This document shows, in pieces, positions 8,653-18,816 of a stretch of 64,000 nt of DNA. Below the pieces are notes generated by a model. That model saw nothing but the letters and a program-made list of their open reading frames with translations. It searched no databases and had not been told where the DNA came from. Source of the stretch: Halorussus caseinilyticus. Lineage in GTDB: Archaea > Halobacteriota > Halobacteria > Halobacteriales > Haladaptataceae. The stretch spans positions 496,001 to 560,000 of the forward strand of contig NZ_CP119809.1 of the NCBI RefSeq assembly GCF_029338395.1, written 5' to 3'. The position numbers and the translations under genes are program-made. Numbering within the stretch: position 1 is the first letter of the stretch; every line of letters starts with the position of its first letter.

Positions 8653-9300
8653 ATGGACGGAACCGAAGTTGCAGTTCGCGGAGTCGAGACAGTCGGAACC
8701 GACACGGTTGCGCTGACGCTGGAGACGCCCGAGGGGTTCGACGCGCGTCCGGGCCAGTTCGTGCAACTCGCGGCGACCGTAGACGGCGAGGAGATTACGC
8801 GCCACTACACCCTCTCGTCGCCGGACGCCGACCAAACCTTCGAGGTGACGGTCGAAATCGACCCGGAGGGGTCGCTCAGCCCCTATCTCGCCGACCTCGA
8901 ATCCGGGGATACGGTCGAAGTCGCGGGTCCGTTCGGCGATTCCTTCTACGAGAGCGAGGAGCGCGTCGTCGTTCTCGCGGGCGGGCCGGGCGTCGGTCCT
9001 GCGGTCGGCATCGGCGAACGCGCTCACGGCGAGGGGGCCACCGTCACCGTGGTCTACGAGGACGACGAACCGGCCCACGAAGAGCGTCTGACCGCGCTCG
9101 CGGAGGCCGGTGCGTCGGTCGTCGTCACCGACGACGTGAGTAGCGAGGACGTACTTGAAATTCTTGCGGACGCGCGAGGCCAGACGTTCATCTACGGCTT
9201 CGCCGACTTCCTCGACCGGGCGCACGCCGCACTCGACGCGGCGAACGTGGACGCCGAGGAAGCCAAGTCCGAGAACTTCGGTCCCGCGCCGGACAGCTAG
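8653..9300 (+). CDS. FAD-dependent oxidoreductase of the ferredoxin-NADP reductase family
   Basis: 215 residues. The FAD-binding barrel contains RHYTLSSP near residue 52 and the NAD(P) domain has LAGGPGVGPAVG near 112; the ending is short and acidic. Electron donor and acceptor are not known, but placement divergent from ferredoxin-dependent KorAB makes a role in ferredoxin/NAD(P)H balancing plausible (inference). The frame is open 20 codons further upstream, but the ATG at 8653 is used because family homology begins there and a TTTAG promoter-like sequence at about 8624-8628 lies close to 27 bases ahead. A second paralogue lies at 34572. Confidence 0.85.
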   Translation: MDGTEVAVRGVETVGTDTVALTLETPEGFDARPGQFVQLAATVDGEEITRHYTLSSPDADQTFEVTVEIDPEGSLSPYLADLESGDTVEVAGPFGDSFYESEERVVVLAGGPGVGPAVGIGERAHGEGATVTVVYEDDEPAHEERLTALAEAGASVVVTDDVSSEDVLEILADARGQTFIYGFADFLDRAHAALDAANVDAEEAKSENFGPAPDS

Positions 9301-9309
9301 ATTCTCCGG

Positions 9310-9693
9310 TCAGTGTTCCACGAACTCTATCAGGACGCCCCCGGTTGATTTGGGGTGGAGAAAGGCAACGTCGTGGCCCCACGCGCCGGGACGGGGTTCG
9401 TCGTCGATGAGTTCGACGCCGTGGTCGCGGGCGGTGTCGAGGGCCGCCTCGATGTCGTCGGTTTCGAGCGCGACGTGGTGGATGCCCGGTCCGTTCGCGT
9501 CGAGGTAGCGCGCGACGGTGCCGCCTTCGAGGGGTTCGAGCAACTCGAAGTAGCTGTCGCCGAATTCGAGGAAGACGACCTGCAGGCCGTCGAACTCCTC
9601 TTCGTGGACGACGGGCGCGTCGAACAGGTCGGCGTACAGGTCGGCGAGGTCCGCGGCGTCCTCGGTGGCGATTCCAACGTGGTCGATGTGCAT
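9310..9693 (-). CDS. mce: Methylmalonyl-CoA epimerase
   Basis: 127 residues of the vicinal-oxygen-chelate fold. It begins MHIDHVGIA, carries GIHHVALETDDIE near residue 77 and ends TGGVLIEFVEH, giving the expected two His and one Glu metal ligands. It interconverts the 2S and 2R epimers of methylmalonyl-CoA so that the mutase can make succinyl-CoA. The mutase large subunit is 2.5 kb away on the same strand, with two unrelated genes between. The ATG at 9693 is chosen because the 32 codons upstream are not conserved-looking. Confidence 0.93.
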   Translation of the reverse strand: MHIDHVGIATEDAADLADLYADLFDAPVVHEEEFDGLQVVFLEFGDSYFELLEPLEGGTVARYLDANGPGIHHVALETDDIEAALDTARDHGVELIDDEPRPGAWGHDVAFLHPKSTGGVLIEFVEH

Positions 9694-9820
9694 GCGCGGG
9701 GCTACGGAGGTGTCGGGTTTAGTTTCGACGGTCCGCCGGTGACGTGATTGTCGTGGCGGGATTGGAGTTTGACTGCTCGAGCCAATCAAACGTCACTCGA
9801 AGGACGAACGCGACGACGAA

Positions 9821-10024
9821 GCTAGCTTCAGGCGTGAACCGATGAGGACCGCAACCGCCACCGCACGGCACCGCCCCGCACCTCGAACCTCCCCAACCTC
9901 CTCGCTCGCTTCGCTCGCTCGTCCACCGGCAGACAAACCGCGTCTGCCGAGCAGTCGGTCGCTTCGCTCCCGACGACCTCGCGCGGTTGGCGCGGCCACT
10001 TGCGGGCCGCGCCAGCGCGCGCCG
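9821..10024 (-). repeat. Element A, copy 2 (reverse orientation)
   Basis: Read on the minus strand it has the same order of blocks as copy 1: CGCGCGCTGG arm, a copy-specific perfect 9-bp hairpin (GGCGCGGCC/GGCCGCGCC, plus-strand 9989-9997 and 10005-10013), CCGCGCGAGG, a zone with its own hairpins (CGGCAGAC/GTCTGCCG and a GAGCGAAGCG tip), the core GGAGGTTGGGGAGG, and CGCCTGAAGCTAGC at the end. The core is shared with copy 1; the hairpin arms are not. It occupies nearly half of the 450-base gap between mce and the aminotransferase gene. Confidence 0.75.
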
Positions 10025-10155
10025 GAGTGATAGGAAGCCATCTCTCGGGGACAGACATAGAAACGTTATAGACAACTACGTATAGCTTTCACAATCATAA
10101 AGTTGTCTCTCGACCGCCGACAGCACTTATCACGCAGTCCGTCGTGGACGTGTTC

Positions 10156-11277
10156 GTGACGCCGACCGAACTCAGAGCCGCGATTCCGGCGCTCGACCGC
10201 ACGACCTACCTCAACACCGGGGCCGCCGGGCCGAGTCCGACCCGCGTGGTCGAGGCCGTCGAGGACTGCGTGGAGCGCCACGAGTACGACGCGCCCGCCG
10301 AGGAGGGGATGTACCCCTGCGCGTTCGACGTGTTCGACCGGACGCGGGAAGTCGTCGCCGACCACCTCGGCGCGACTGCGGCGGAAGTCGCGCTGACCCA
10401 GAGTACCACCGACGGCATCAACCGCGTCGCGGCGGGACTCGACTGGGAGCGCGGCGACACCGTGGTCCGGACGGACCTCGAACACTCGTCGGGCATCCTG
10501 CCGTGGAAGCGCCTGAAGCGCCACGGCGTCGAAGTCGAGGTGGTCGAAAGCGACGCTGGTCGCCCCGATACGGACGCGATGGCCGACGCCGTGCGCGGGG
10601 CGAAACTCGTCTGCCTGAGTTCGCTGACGTGGAGTCACGGCACGCTCCTGCCCGTCGCCGACGTGGTGGAGATGGCCCACGACGCGGGCGCGCTGGTCCT
10701 CGTGGACGCCGTGCAGTGCCCCGGCCAGATGCCGGTGGACGTGTCGGAGTGGGGAGCCGATTTCGTCGCTGGCGCGGGCCACAAGTGGCTACTCGGTCCC
10801 TTCGGCGCGGGATTCGTCCACGTCGCCCCCGGCGCGGAGGACCGCCTCGAACCGGCCCACGTCGGCTATCGGAGCGTCGAGGACCCCGACGCCGAGGAGT
10901 ACGCCTACGAACCCGGCGCGCACAGACTGGAGGTCGGCACCGTCTCGCCCGCGCCCTACGCGGGCCTGCGGGAGGCAATCGAGACCGTCGAGGAAATCGG
11001 CTACGACGCGATTCAGCGCCGAATCGAGACGCTGACCGACCGACTGAAGGAGGGCGTCGAGGATTCCGAGAGCGCCCGCCTGCTGAGTCCCCGCGAGTAC
11101 GAGTCGGGACTGGTGACGTTCGCCGTCGCGGACCCCGACCCCGAGGCGTTCGTGGAGGAGTTGGCCGACGACGGGGTGCGGATTCGGTCGCTCCCGTTCC
11201 CCGAGAACGCGGTCCGGGCGTCGGTTCACGCCTTCAACACGGAGGGGGATGTCGAGGAGTTGGTGGGGTGGTTGTGA
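10156..11277 (+). CDS. Class V aminotransferase-fold PLP enzyme (cysteine desulfurase/isopenicillin epimerase-like)
   Basis: About 373 residues of PLP fold type I. TYLNTGAAGPSP near residue 16 and SQSTTDGINRVAAGL-like segment near 80 bind cofactor phosphate; the PLP lysine is K210 in GAGHKWLLGPFG. Family members act as cysteine desulfurases, selenocysteine lyases or epimerases; the reaction here is open. Three in-frame GTG codons (10144, 10150, 10156) can start it. I choose 10156 because the protein then begins MTPTELR, as in relatives, and an ACTTAT promoter element at 10125-10130 lies 26-29 bases upstream. Confidence 0.85.
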   Translation: MTPTELRAAIPALDRTTYLNTGAAGPSPTRVVEAVEDCVERHEYDAPAEEGMYPCAFDVFDRTREVVADHLGATAAEVALTQSTTDGINRVAAGLDWERGDTVVRTDLEHSSGILPWKRLKRHGVEVEVVESDAGRPDTDAMADAVRGAKLVCLSSLTWSHGTLLPVADVVEMAHDAGALVLVDAVQCPGQMPVDVSEWGADFVAGAGHKWLLGPFGAGFVHVAPGAEDRLEPAHVGYRSVEDPDAEEYAYEPGAHRLEVGTVSPAPYAGLREAIETVEEIGYDAIQRRIETLTDRLKEGVEDSESARLLSPREYESGLVTFAVADPDPEAFVEELADDGVRIRSLPFPENAVRASVHAFNTEGDVEELVGWL

Positions 11278-11285
11278 AAACGGGT

Positions 11286-12128
11286 TCAGTCGGAAGTTGA
11301 GGACGCCGCTCGCCGGGACCAGACGAGAGCAGATTCCTCGGGTTCGGTGACGCGAACCGCGACGTATACCGTCGAGACGATGGCGGCGTACTCGACGACG
11401 CCGACGAGCAGGTGTAACTCGGCAGGAACGCTCACCGTGACGACGAACGGCGGTTGGTTCATCGTCGCGTGAAACAGGGCGACCAGCCAGAGATTACCAG
11501 TCAACGCGTACACGACGCCGTAGGCGATACCCATGAGCGTCAGTCCGAGGAGTCGAACCGCCAGCGCGGTGCCGACTCCGTGTCCCGACCCGAGAAACCA
11601 CCGCGGGAGGTGGAAGAGTGCGAACAGGACCGCCGCGACCGCGACGCCGGTGGCGACTGTCCGGCGGGTCTCGCCATCTGCCAGCGCGGTGAACTTCTGC
11701 TGGAGGTACGCGCGGAAGACGAGTTCCTCCGGAATCGCGGTGAACAGGAGCGAACTGAGGAGGGCCCCGAGATACAACGCCGGATGAGCGGCGGCTTTCG
11801 ACCCCGTGGTCTCGAATCCGGAAACGCCACCCAGAGCGAGACCGAACGCGACGAGATTGTACAGCGCCCAGAACGCGACGAGAACCGCAATCGCGGGAAC
11901 GAGCGTGCGAACCGGCGGGAGTATCGAGCGGGGCGAGATGCCCTCGACCGTGAGCGCTCCGACGCCGAGTCCGACGAGGAAGACGCCCCAAACCATCCCC
12001 AAGACGGGGGAGTGCGACGGAGAGACGAGCAACAGTCCGGTCAAGACGGCGATTGTTACGACGTACGTTGCGACGGGAACCACCGACCGACGCTCGAACG
12101 TCGGCGGGTTCGTATCAGAACGTAACAT
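11286..12128 (-). CDS. CPBP-family intramembrane metalloprotease
   Basis: 280 residues, about eight transmembrane helices. The CAAX-protease/bacteriocin-processing signature is present: IPEELVFRAYL near residue 137, FALFHLPRW near 170 and LFHATMNQ near 220, supplying the Glu and His residues of the site. Archaeal members cleave or modify membrane substrates; the target is unknown. It converges on the aminotransferase gene with an eight-base gap and reads in the same direction as the mutase gene. The assignment to the family is firm, the role is not. Confidence 0.88.
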   Translation of the reverse strand: MLRSDTNPPTFERRSVVPVATYVVTIAVLTGLLLVSPSHSPVLGMVWGVFLVGLGVGALTVEGISPRSILPPVRTLVPAIAVLVAFWALYNLVAFGLALGGVSGFETTGSKAAAHPALYLGALLSSLLFTAIPEELVFRAYLQQKFTALADGETRRTVATGVAVAAVLFALFHLPRWFLGSGHGVGTALAVRLLGLTLMGIAYGVVYALTGNLWLVALFHATMNQPPFVVTVSVPAELHLLVGVVEYAAIVSTVYVAVRVTEPEESALVWSRRAASSTSD

Positions 12129-12203
12129 CCGGTCGAAGTTCGATGGTTTCAGACAAAATATCTTCTATTTATCGACGAGATAGTGCAAGAATAAGCGGCG
12201 AGT

Positions 12204-13886
12204 TTACACCGCCGCGCCGGGCTTGTACTCCCCGAACGTGTCGCGCATCACGCCGCAGATTTCGCCGACCGTCGCGTAGGCTTTCACCGCGTCGATGATG
12301 TAGGGCATCAGGTTCTCCTCGCCCTCGGCGGCGTTCCGTAGCGCGTCGAGTTTCGCCTCGACTGCCTCGTCGTCGCGGTCGGCCTTCACGTCGTTCAGGC
12401 GGTCGATTTGGCGCTGTTCGTCCTCCTCGGTGACTTCCTGAATATCGACCTCGGGTTCCTCGTCCACCTCGAACTCGTTGACGCCGACGATGATGCGCTC
12501 TTCCTCTTCGATTTCGCGCTGGCGCTCGTAGGCAACGTCCTGAATCTGGCGCTGGACCCACTGGTCCTCGATGGCCTGCAACATTCCGCCCTTCTCGTCG
12601 ATGGTGTCGAGCAGGTCGAACGCCTCTTCCTCCACGCCGTCGGTCAGACTCTCGACGTAGTAACTCCCCGCGAGGGGGTCGATGGTGTCGGCCGCGCCCG
12701 ACTCGTGGGCCAGAATCTGTTGGGTCCGCAGGGCGGTCCGGACGCTCTCTTCGGTCGGGAGCGCTAGCGCCTCGTCTTTCCCGTTGGTGTGGAGACTCTG
12801 GGTTCCCCCCAGAACCGCCGCGAGCGCCTGATACGCCACGCGGACGATGTTGTTGTCCACCTGCTGGGCGGTCAGCGTCGAACCCGCGGTCTGGGTGTGG
12901 AACTTGAGTTGTTTGGACTTAGGGTTCTCCGCGCCGAATCGTTCCTCCATAATCTCGGCCCACATCCGGCGGGCGGCGCGGAACTTCGCCACTTCCTCCA
13001 GAATGTTGTTGTGGGCGTTGAAGAAGAACGACAACTGCGGCGCGAAGTCGTCCACGTCGAGACCCGCGTCCGTCGCCGCCTCGACGTACTCGATGCCGTT
13101 GCCGAGCGTGAACGCCAACTCTTGGGCGGCGGTCGCGCCCGCCTCCCGGACGTGGTAGCCCGAGATGGAGATGGTGTTGAACTTCGGGGTCTCGGCCGCG
13201 CAGAACTCGAAGATGTCGGTGATGATTCGCATCGAGGGTTCCGGCGGGTAGATGTAGGTGTTGCGCGCGACGTACTCCTTCAGGAGGTCGTTCTGGATGG
13301 TCCCGCGCAACTCCTCCCTATCGACGCCCTGCTTGTCGCCGACCGCGATGTACATCGCCAGCAGGACCGACGCGGGCGCGTTGATGGTCATCGACGTACT
13401 CACTTCGTCCAGCGGGATGCCGTCGAAGACCGTCTCCATGTCGTCGAGCGAGTCGATGGCGACCCCGGACTTGCCCACCTCGCCCACGGCCATCTCGTCG
13501 TCGGAGTCGTAGCCCATCTGGGTCGGCAGGTCGAACGCCATCGAGAGACCCGACGACCCGTTCTCGATGAGGTACTCGAATCGCTCGTTGGTCTCCTCGG
13601 GCGTCCCGAACCCGGCGTACTGACGCATGGTCCAGAGTCGCCCGCGGTGCATCGTGGAGTACGGGCCGCGGGTGTAGGGTTCCTCGCCGGGGAAGCCCAA
13701 GTCCCCGTCGTAGTCGAGGTCGGACACGTCGTCGGGCGTGTAGAGGCGCTTTACCGCTTGGCCGCCCGTGTCCGTGGTGAACTCCTCTTTGCGCTCGCCG
13801 AACCGCTCGACCGTGGGACCGACCGTCTCGTCTTCCCACTCCTCGCGTGCCTCGCGTATCTCCTCGAGGTCGTCGGCGTCGAACAT
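12204..13886 (-). CDS. mcmA: Methylmalonyl-CoA mutase, large (substrate-binding) subunit
   Basis: 560 residues forming the substrate-binding TIM barrel only; the C-terminal B12-binding domain of bacterial MutB is missing, as in archaea where a separate small subunit supplies it. Recognisable segments include [12 protein letters not shown]-like text ([12 protein letters not shown]) near residue 84, [17 protein letters not shown] near 120, [13 protein letters not shown] near 245 and [13 protein letters not shown] near 355. It isomerises (R)-methylmalonyl-CoA to succinyl-CoA. The ATG at 13886 is chosen over an upstream in-frame codon because relatives begin [11 protein letters not shown]. No small subunit is seen in this window. 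Confidence 0.94.
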   Translation of the reverse strand: MFDADDLEEIREAREEWEDETVGPTVERFGERKEEFTTDTGGQAVKRLYTPDDVSDLDYDGDLGFPGEEPYTRGPYSTMHRGRLWTMRQYAGFGTPEETNERFEYLIENGSSGLSMAFDLPTQMGYDSDDEMAVGEVGKSGVAIDSLDDMETVFDGIPLDEVSTSMTINAPASVLLAMYIAVGDKQGVDREELRGTIQNDLLKEYVARNTYIYPPEPSMRIITDIFEFCAAETPKFNTISISGYHVREAGATAAQELAFTLGNGIEYVEAATDAGLDVDDFAPQLSFFFNAHNNILEEVAKFRAARRMWAEIMEERFGAENPKSKQLKFHTQTAGSTLTAQQVDNNIVRVAYQALAAVLGGTQSLHTNGKDEALALPTEESVRTALRTQQILAHESGAADTIDPLAGSYYVESLTDGVEEEAFDLLDTIDEKGGMLQAIEDQWVQRQIQDVAYERQREIEEEERIIVGVNEFEVDEEPEVDIQEVTEEDEQRQIDRLNDVKADRDDEAVEAKLDALRNAAEGEENLMPYIIDAVKAYATVGEICGVMRDTFGEYKPGAAV

Positions 13887-14100
13887 TGTCTGAACTGATG
13901 GGGTGGTCGGTCTTAACAATTGTCGGATTGCGCTCGGGGAACGTGTGGTTGTAGTTACCAAATATCACTGGAAAGCCGCCCGGCGACCGACGAATAGTTA
14001 TTTCTGAGACACAAACTCATAAAATTACCAACAGTAGGTTACAACACTAGTAGTAAACGTACCAAAATTATTTAAACCCTATGTTTGTGTAACTCTACCT

Positions 14101-15579
14101 ATGGCGGACGACCAATCCCCCAAATCTGACGGAACAGTTTCAAGACGGCGGTTCGTTCAGGCGGCCGGAGCGACCGGAACGACGCTGACGCTCGCCGGTT
14201 GTACCGGCGGCGACGGCGATGATGACGGAACGGCAACCACTACGTCGGGCGGTTCTTCGGGCGGCGGAACCACGACTGTCCAGATGGCGACGGACTCGGA
14301 CTTGGACGGCATCCAGTCGAAGTTCAACAAGTGGCTCCATCAGGCGGGTCTCTCGAAGGACATCGAAGTCGAAACTATCGCTGGCTCCGACATTACGGGC
14401 AAGCGACAGGACAAGTACACCCAGTGGCTCTCCTCGGGCCGAAAGAAGCCCTCGTTGCTGATGATGGACAACGGGTGGACGCTCCCGTTCATCGTGCGCG
14501 ACCAGTTGCTCAACCTGAGCGAGGAGATTCCGGACACGACCAGCATGGTCGAAGACGAGTACTTCGGTGCGAGCGTGGACACCACGAAGGGACCGAACGG
14601 CGACATGTACGCCGTCCCGATGTTCCCGGACCTACCGACGATGCAGTACCGTAAGGACCTCGTGCAGGACGCCGGATACGACACTTCCGACTGGTCCACG
14701 AACTCGATGACGTGGAAGCGGTTCTCGGAGATTACCGCCGACGTGAAAGGGCAGAGCGACGTGGACTACGGCTTCACCTTCCAGTTCAAGTCCTACGCGG
14801 GACTGTCGTGCTGTACGTTCAACGAGTTCCTCTCCAGTTACGGCGGGGCGTACTTCGGCGAACTCGACAACCTCTTCGGACCGGTCGGCGACCGACCCAT
14901 CACGGTAGACGAGAAACCCGTCGTGGACTCGCTCCGGATGCTCCGGACGTTCGTCAACGGTGAGGACGACAAGCACGCGCTAGATGGCGTTACGGGCGAC
15001 ATCTCGCCCGAGGCGGTCCTCCAGTGGTCCGAGGAACCGTCTCGCAAGCCGTTCACCAGCGGTAACGCAGTGATGCACCGCAACTGGCCCTACGCGGTCA
15101 ACACCAGCGGTGCCGAGGAGAACCTCGGCGAGAACCTCGGCGTCATGCCAATCCCCCACGGCGTCTCCCCGGAGAAGGCCAAGTACGAGGGAACCGGCGG
15201 CGCAGTCGCCGCCCTCGGCGGATGGCACACCACGGTCAACCCGAACACGACGAAGAAAGAGGCAGCGCTGGAAGTGGTCAAGACGATGACTAGTAAGGAC
15301 ATCCAGTACAAGCTCCTCGAAGAAATCGGCTGGATGCCGCCCCGACCGCCGATGCTGAAGTCTGACAAGGCCAAGAACATCCCCATCATGGGCCGGTACA
15401 TGGAGACGTTCCGGAAGGTCGGTCAGAACGCGATTCCCCGGCCCGTGACCGCGGTGTGGCCCCAACAGCGGAGCAAAATCGCTCAGGAGGCCAACGCCAC
15501 CGTCGCCGCGCAGAAGGCCCCCGACAAGGCGATGTCGGACCTGAAGAGTACGCTGAAACAAATCGAGAACAGCGTCTAA
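14101..15579 (+). CDS. ABC transporter substrate-binding lipoprotein (carbohydrate, CUT1 type)
   Basis: 492 residues. The N-terminus has a Tat signal (SRRRFVQAAG, residues 14-23) and a lipobox LAGC with Cys34 as lipid anchor, followed by a Gly/Thr/Asp-rich linker; the rest is an extracellular solute-binding family 1 domain. It would capture a sugar or oligosaccharide outside the cell for the permeases that follow. A TATA-like TTATTTAAAC at about 14068-14077 lies near 28 bases before the ATG, the promoter of the whole operon (14101-20169). The 214-base AT-rich upstream gap may hold operators. The sugar is not identifiable from sequence. Confidence 0.92.
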   Translation: MADDQSPKSDGTVSRRRFVQAAGATGTTLTLAGCTGGDGDDDGTATTTSGGSSGGGTTTVQMATDSDLDGIQSKFNKWLHQAGLSKDIEVETIAGSDITGKRQDKYTQWLSSGRKKPSLLMMDNGWTLPFIVRDQLLNLSEEIPDTTSMVEDEYFGASVDTTKGPNGDMYAVPMFPDLPTMQYRKDLVQDAGYDTSDWSTNSMTWKRFSEITADVKGQSDVDYGFTFQFKSYAGLSCCTFNEFLSSYGGAYFGELDNLFGPVGDRPITVDEKPVVDSLRMLRTFVNGEDDKHALDGVTGDISPEAVLQWSEEPSRKPFTSGNAVMHRNWPYAVNTSGAEENLGENLGVMPIPHGVSPEKAKYEGTGGAVAALGGWHTTVNPNTTKKEAALEVVKTMTSKDIQYKLLEEIGWMPPRPPMLKSDKAKNIPIMGRYMETFRKVGQNAIPRPVTAVWPQQRSKIAQEANATVAAQKAPDKAMSDLKSTLKQIENSV

Positions 15580-15591
15580 GCTACTCACACT

Positions 15592-16623
15592 ATGGCGACT
15601 GAACACCCGACAGACGGAACCGACCGCGAGAGCCGTCGGAGCGGCCCGTACGTCCGCGCGATTCGCTGGATGGAGAATCTCGGCGAAACGTCGTTCGCGT
15701 ACCTGCTGCTCTCGCCAGCGTTGCTCGTCCTCGCCGTCATCGCGTTCTGGCCGTTGCTCCGGACGTTCGAACTCTCGCTCCACGCCGACCAACTCGTCGG
15801 CACCGGAACGGTCGGCGAGTTCGTCGGCCTGACGAACTACGTCGAACTACTCACCGGACAGCGCGCCGCGTTACTGGTTCGGCCGTTGCTCCCCACCGTC
15901 GTCTGGAGCGGGGACTTCCCCTTCGTTCACGGCATCAAAGAACCGTTCCACGCGGCGCTGACGGTGACGTTCATCTTCACCATCGTGAGCGTCTTCTTCG
16001 AGACGCTCATCGGTCTGGGACAGGCGTTGGTGCTGGACCAAGACTTCCGCGGTCGGCGATGGGTGCGAGTCGCCATCATCCTGCCGTGGGCGGTGCCAAT
16101 CGTGATTCAGGGGATGATTTTCTACCTGCTGTTCCAACCGAACATCGGCTTCCTCGTCGAACCGCTCCAGACTCTCGGGGTCTTCACCAGTACCCCCCTG
16201 TCGAACAGCGTCGATTCGATGATTATCCTCGTCTTCGCGGACGTGTGGAAGACTTCGGCGTTCATGGCGTTGCTCATCCTCGCGGGGCTACAGAGCATCG
16301 ACCGCAACCTCTACGAAGTCGCTCGCGTCTCGGGCGCGACCCGGTGGCAACAGTTCAAGATGATAACGCTACCGCTCATCCTCCCGACGGTGATGGTGGC
16401 GATGCTGTTCCGCACCATCGGCGCGCTCCGAATCTACGGTCTCATCGAGACCGTGACGAGTTGTAGCACGGTCCCCTCGCTGTCGTGTCTGGTCGTCTCG
16501 TCGTTCAGTTCGCGCCAGTACGGGACCGCCGCCGCAATCGCGTTCATCACGGCGGCGATAATCGCCGTCGCGGTGTCGGTGTACATCGCCAAGTTCGCCG
16601 ACACGCAGGGAGGTGGCTTCTGA
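15592..16623 (+). CDS. Carbohydrate ABC transporter permease (MalF-like)
   Basis: 343 residues with about six to seven membrane helices. The cytoplasmic EAA loop that docks to the ATPase is visible as EVARVSGATRWQQFKMITLP near residue 242. A large loop (residues 95-130) separates the first helices, as in MalF-type subunits. Twelve bases after the binding-protein gene and sharing one base with the next permease gene (TGATG), so the three are co-translated. It forms the membrane channel with the following subunit. Confidence 0.92.
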   Translation: MATEHPTDGTDRESRRSGPYVRAIRWMENLGETSFAYLLLSPALLVLAVIAFWPLLRTFELSLHADQLVGTGTVGEFVGLTNYVELLTGQRAALLVRPLLPTVVWSGDFPFVHGIKEPFHAALTVTFIFTIVSVFFETLIGLGQALVLDQDFRGRRWVRVAIILPWAVPIVIQGMIFYLLFQPNIGFLVEPLQTLGVFTSTPLSNSVDSMIILVFADVWKTSAFMALLILAGLQSIDRNLYEVARVSGATRWQQFKMITLPLILPTVMVAMLFRTIGALRIYGLIETVTSCSTVPSLSCLVVSSFSSRQYGTAAAIAFITAAIIAVAVSVYIAKFADTQGGGF

Positions 16624-17618
16624 TGGCCCAGTCCGACACCGCCGGACTCGACGCGTCGGAGACCGACGCGTCGAAGGGTCCGTTCTCGCGGTGGGCCTCC
16701 CGCGCCATCCGGAACCCCGAACGGGTCTACCGGTCGATGTTCTACGTCGTGACCGCGTTCTTCCTGTTCACGACGCTGTTCCCGTTCTACTGGCTGTTGG
16801 TGCTTGCGGTGACGCCCAACGAGGCCATCACGAACTTCGGCTTCCCGCCGGTTCCCCACGGCTTCAACCCCGAGGCGTTCGTCACCATCTTCCAGACGGT
16901 GCCGTTGCACATCTACGTGCTGAACAGCTTCGTCCTCGGACTGGCGACGACGGTGTTCGTGCTGATAATCTCCAGTCTCGCGGGCTACGTGTTCGGCCGA
17001 CTCGACTTCCCCGGAAAGGGACCGCTGATGTTGCTCGTCCTCGCGGTGTCGTACTTCCCGCCAGCGGCGTTCCTACTGCCGCTGTTCCGGTTGTTCACGG
17101 GGAACGTCACCATCGGCCTGTTCGGGGTCGGGATTTCGAGTCCCAACCTCTACAACACGCCGCTCCCGATGACGTTGCCGTTCACCGCGCTGTTCATGCC
17201 CCTGTCCATCTTCATCCTGACGACGTTCTACAGTCAGATTCCGGACGGGTTGGAGGACGCCGCGCGCATCGAGGGGACGACGCGACTCGGCGCGCTGTTC
17301 CGGGTCATCATGCCCCTGTCCGCGCCGGGCGTGGCGACGGCGGGCGTGCTGACGTTCATCTCGGTGTACAACGAGTTCTTCTTCTCGTTCCTGATGAACG
17401 ACGGGCAGGTCGCGAACACGCTCACCGGGTTCTTCTCCTCGCAGAACCACTGGGCACCGCTCGTGCAGGGCATCCTCGCGTATCAGGGACAGTATTCGCA
17501 GATGTACAACCTCATGGCCGCGGCGAGCATCGTCGGCGTCCTACCGGTCGCCATCCTCGTCGTGATAGCCCAAGAGAAAATCGTGAGTGGCCTGACGGCA
17601 GGAGCGCTCAAGGAGTGA
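16623..17618 (+). CDS. Carbohydrate ABC transporter permease (MalG-like)
   Basis: 331 residues, about six membrane helices. The EAA motif reads EDAARIEGTTRLGALFRVIM near residue 216. The ATG at 16623 overlaps the stop of the upstream permease by one base; the frame is open further upstream inside that gene but has no signal there. Second half of the channel in a CUT1-type importer. Confidence 0.92.
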   Translation: MAQSDTAGLDASETDASKGPFSRWASRAIRNPERVYRSMFYVVTAFFLFTTLFPFYWLLVLAVTPNEAITNFGFPPVPHGFNPEAFVTIFQTVPLHIYVLNSFVLGLATTVFVLIISSLAGYVFGRLDFPGKGPLMLLVLAVSYFPPAAFLLPLFRLFTGNVTIGLFGVGISSPNLYNTPLPMTLPFTALFMPLSIFILTTFYSQIPDGLEDAARIEGTTRLGALFRVIMPLSAPGVATAGVLTFISVYNEFFFSFLMNDGQVANTLTGFFSSQNHWAPLVQGILAYQGQYSQMYNLMAAASIVGVLPVAILVVIAQEKIVSGLTAGALKE

Positions 17619-17624
17619 TTCCAG

Positions 17625-18815
17625 ATGGGAGACGTTAACCTAGACGACGTGACAAAGGAGTACGGAGACGTTATCGCGGTGAACGAGATGAACCTCGACA
17701 TAGAGGACGGCGAGTTCGTCACCTTCGTCGGCCCGTCGGGGTGCGGGAAGTCCACGACGCTGGAGACCATCGCCGGACTGACGAAACCCACGTCCGGCAC
17801 CATCTCCATCGCGGACCGAGACGTGACGACCCTGCCGCCGAAAGACCGGGGGATAGCGATGGTGTTCCAGAACATCGCGCTGTTCCCCCACATGGACGTG
17901 TACGACAACATCAGCTTCGGCCTGCGGTTGCGCGACTACCCGAAGGAGGAAATCGACCGGCGGGTCGAACACGCTTCCGACGTGGTGCAACTGGAGGGGA
18001 TGTTAGACCGGATGCCCGACGAACTCTCGGGCGGCCAGCGCCAGCGCGTGGCGATTGCGCGGGCCATCGTCCGGGAACCCGAGGTGTTCCTGATGGACGA
18101 ACCGCTGGCGAACTTGGACGCGAAACTCCGGGTCCACATGCGGACGGAACTCCAGCGACTCCACAAGGAGTTGGACACTACCATCATCTACGTCACCCAC
18201 GACCAAGCCGAGGCGATGACCATGTCCGACCGCATCGCGGTCATCGACGGCGGCGAACTCCAGCAAATCGCGCCGCCGCTGACCTGCTACAACGAACCCG
18301 CCAACCTCTTCGTCGCGGGATTCATCGGGTCGCCGAGCATGAACTTCGTGGAGGGAGAAGTCACGTCCGGCGGTCTCTCGACGCCGGACTTCGACGTGGC
18401 GTTCGACCCCGACCGACTCTCGGGCGTCGAGGTGGGCGACCACCTGACGCTCGGGGTCCGGCCCGAAGACGTGCATCTCCGCGAGCAGGGCGGCGGGGTC
18501 GCTAACCCCACCCAACCCATCGAGGCGCGGACGGACGTGCTGGAACCGATGGGCGACGAGATATTCGTCTACCTCCTCACGGGCGAGCAGTCCGCCGACC
18601 GGGGCATGGGCGAGACGGCCGGGACCGACCAGATGCTGATGTCGGTGGACCCGGACGCGGACCTCGACGCCGACGAGTCCGTCGAAGTCGTCCTCGACCG
18701 CGAGCGAGTCCACCTGTTCGACACCGCATCGGGCGAGGCCATCACCCACTCGGTGACGGCCGAGACCGGCACCGAGACCGACGAGCAACCGACCGCCGCG
18801 GAGGGCGACGACTGA
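17625..18815 (+). CDS. Carbohydrate ABC transporter ATP-binding protein (MalK/UgpC-like)
   Basis: 396 residues. The ATPase domain has Walker A GPSGCGKST (residues 36-44), the signature LSGGQRQRVAIARA near 132 and Walker B VFLMDEPLANLD near 152, then the H-loop YVTHDQAEAM near 190. The C-terminal part (from about 240) is a TOBE/regulatory domain with an acidic, unusually long insertion near residues 325-355. It powers the two permeases upstream; such subunits can also serve several importers in the cell. Confidence 0.93.
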   Translation: MGDVNLDDVTKEYGDVIAVNEMNLDIEDGEFVTFVGPSGCGKSTTLETIAGLTKPTSGTISIADRDVTTLPPKDRGIAMVFQNIALFPHMDVYDNISFGLRLRDYPKEEIDRRVEHASDVVQLEGMLDRMPDELSGGQRQRVAIARAIVREPEVFLMDEPLANLDAKLRVHMRTELQRLHKELDTTIIYVTHDQAEAMTMSDRIAVIDGGELQQIAPPLTCYNEPANLFVAGFIGSPSMNFVEGEVTSGGLSTPDFDVAFDPDRLSGVEVGDHLTLGVRPEDVHLREQGGGVANPTQPIEARTDVLEPMGDEIFVYLLTGEQSADRGMGETAGTDQMLMSVDPDADLDADESVEVVLDRERVHLFDTASGEAITHSVTAETGTETDEQPTAAEGDD

Positions 18816-18816
18816 C

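Noticed and set aside
12789-13898. 369-codon open frame antisense to methylmalonyl-CoA mutase
   Set aside because: Same composition artefact; reads as His/Val/Arg-rich text with no family features.
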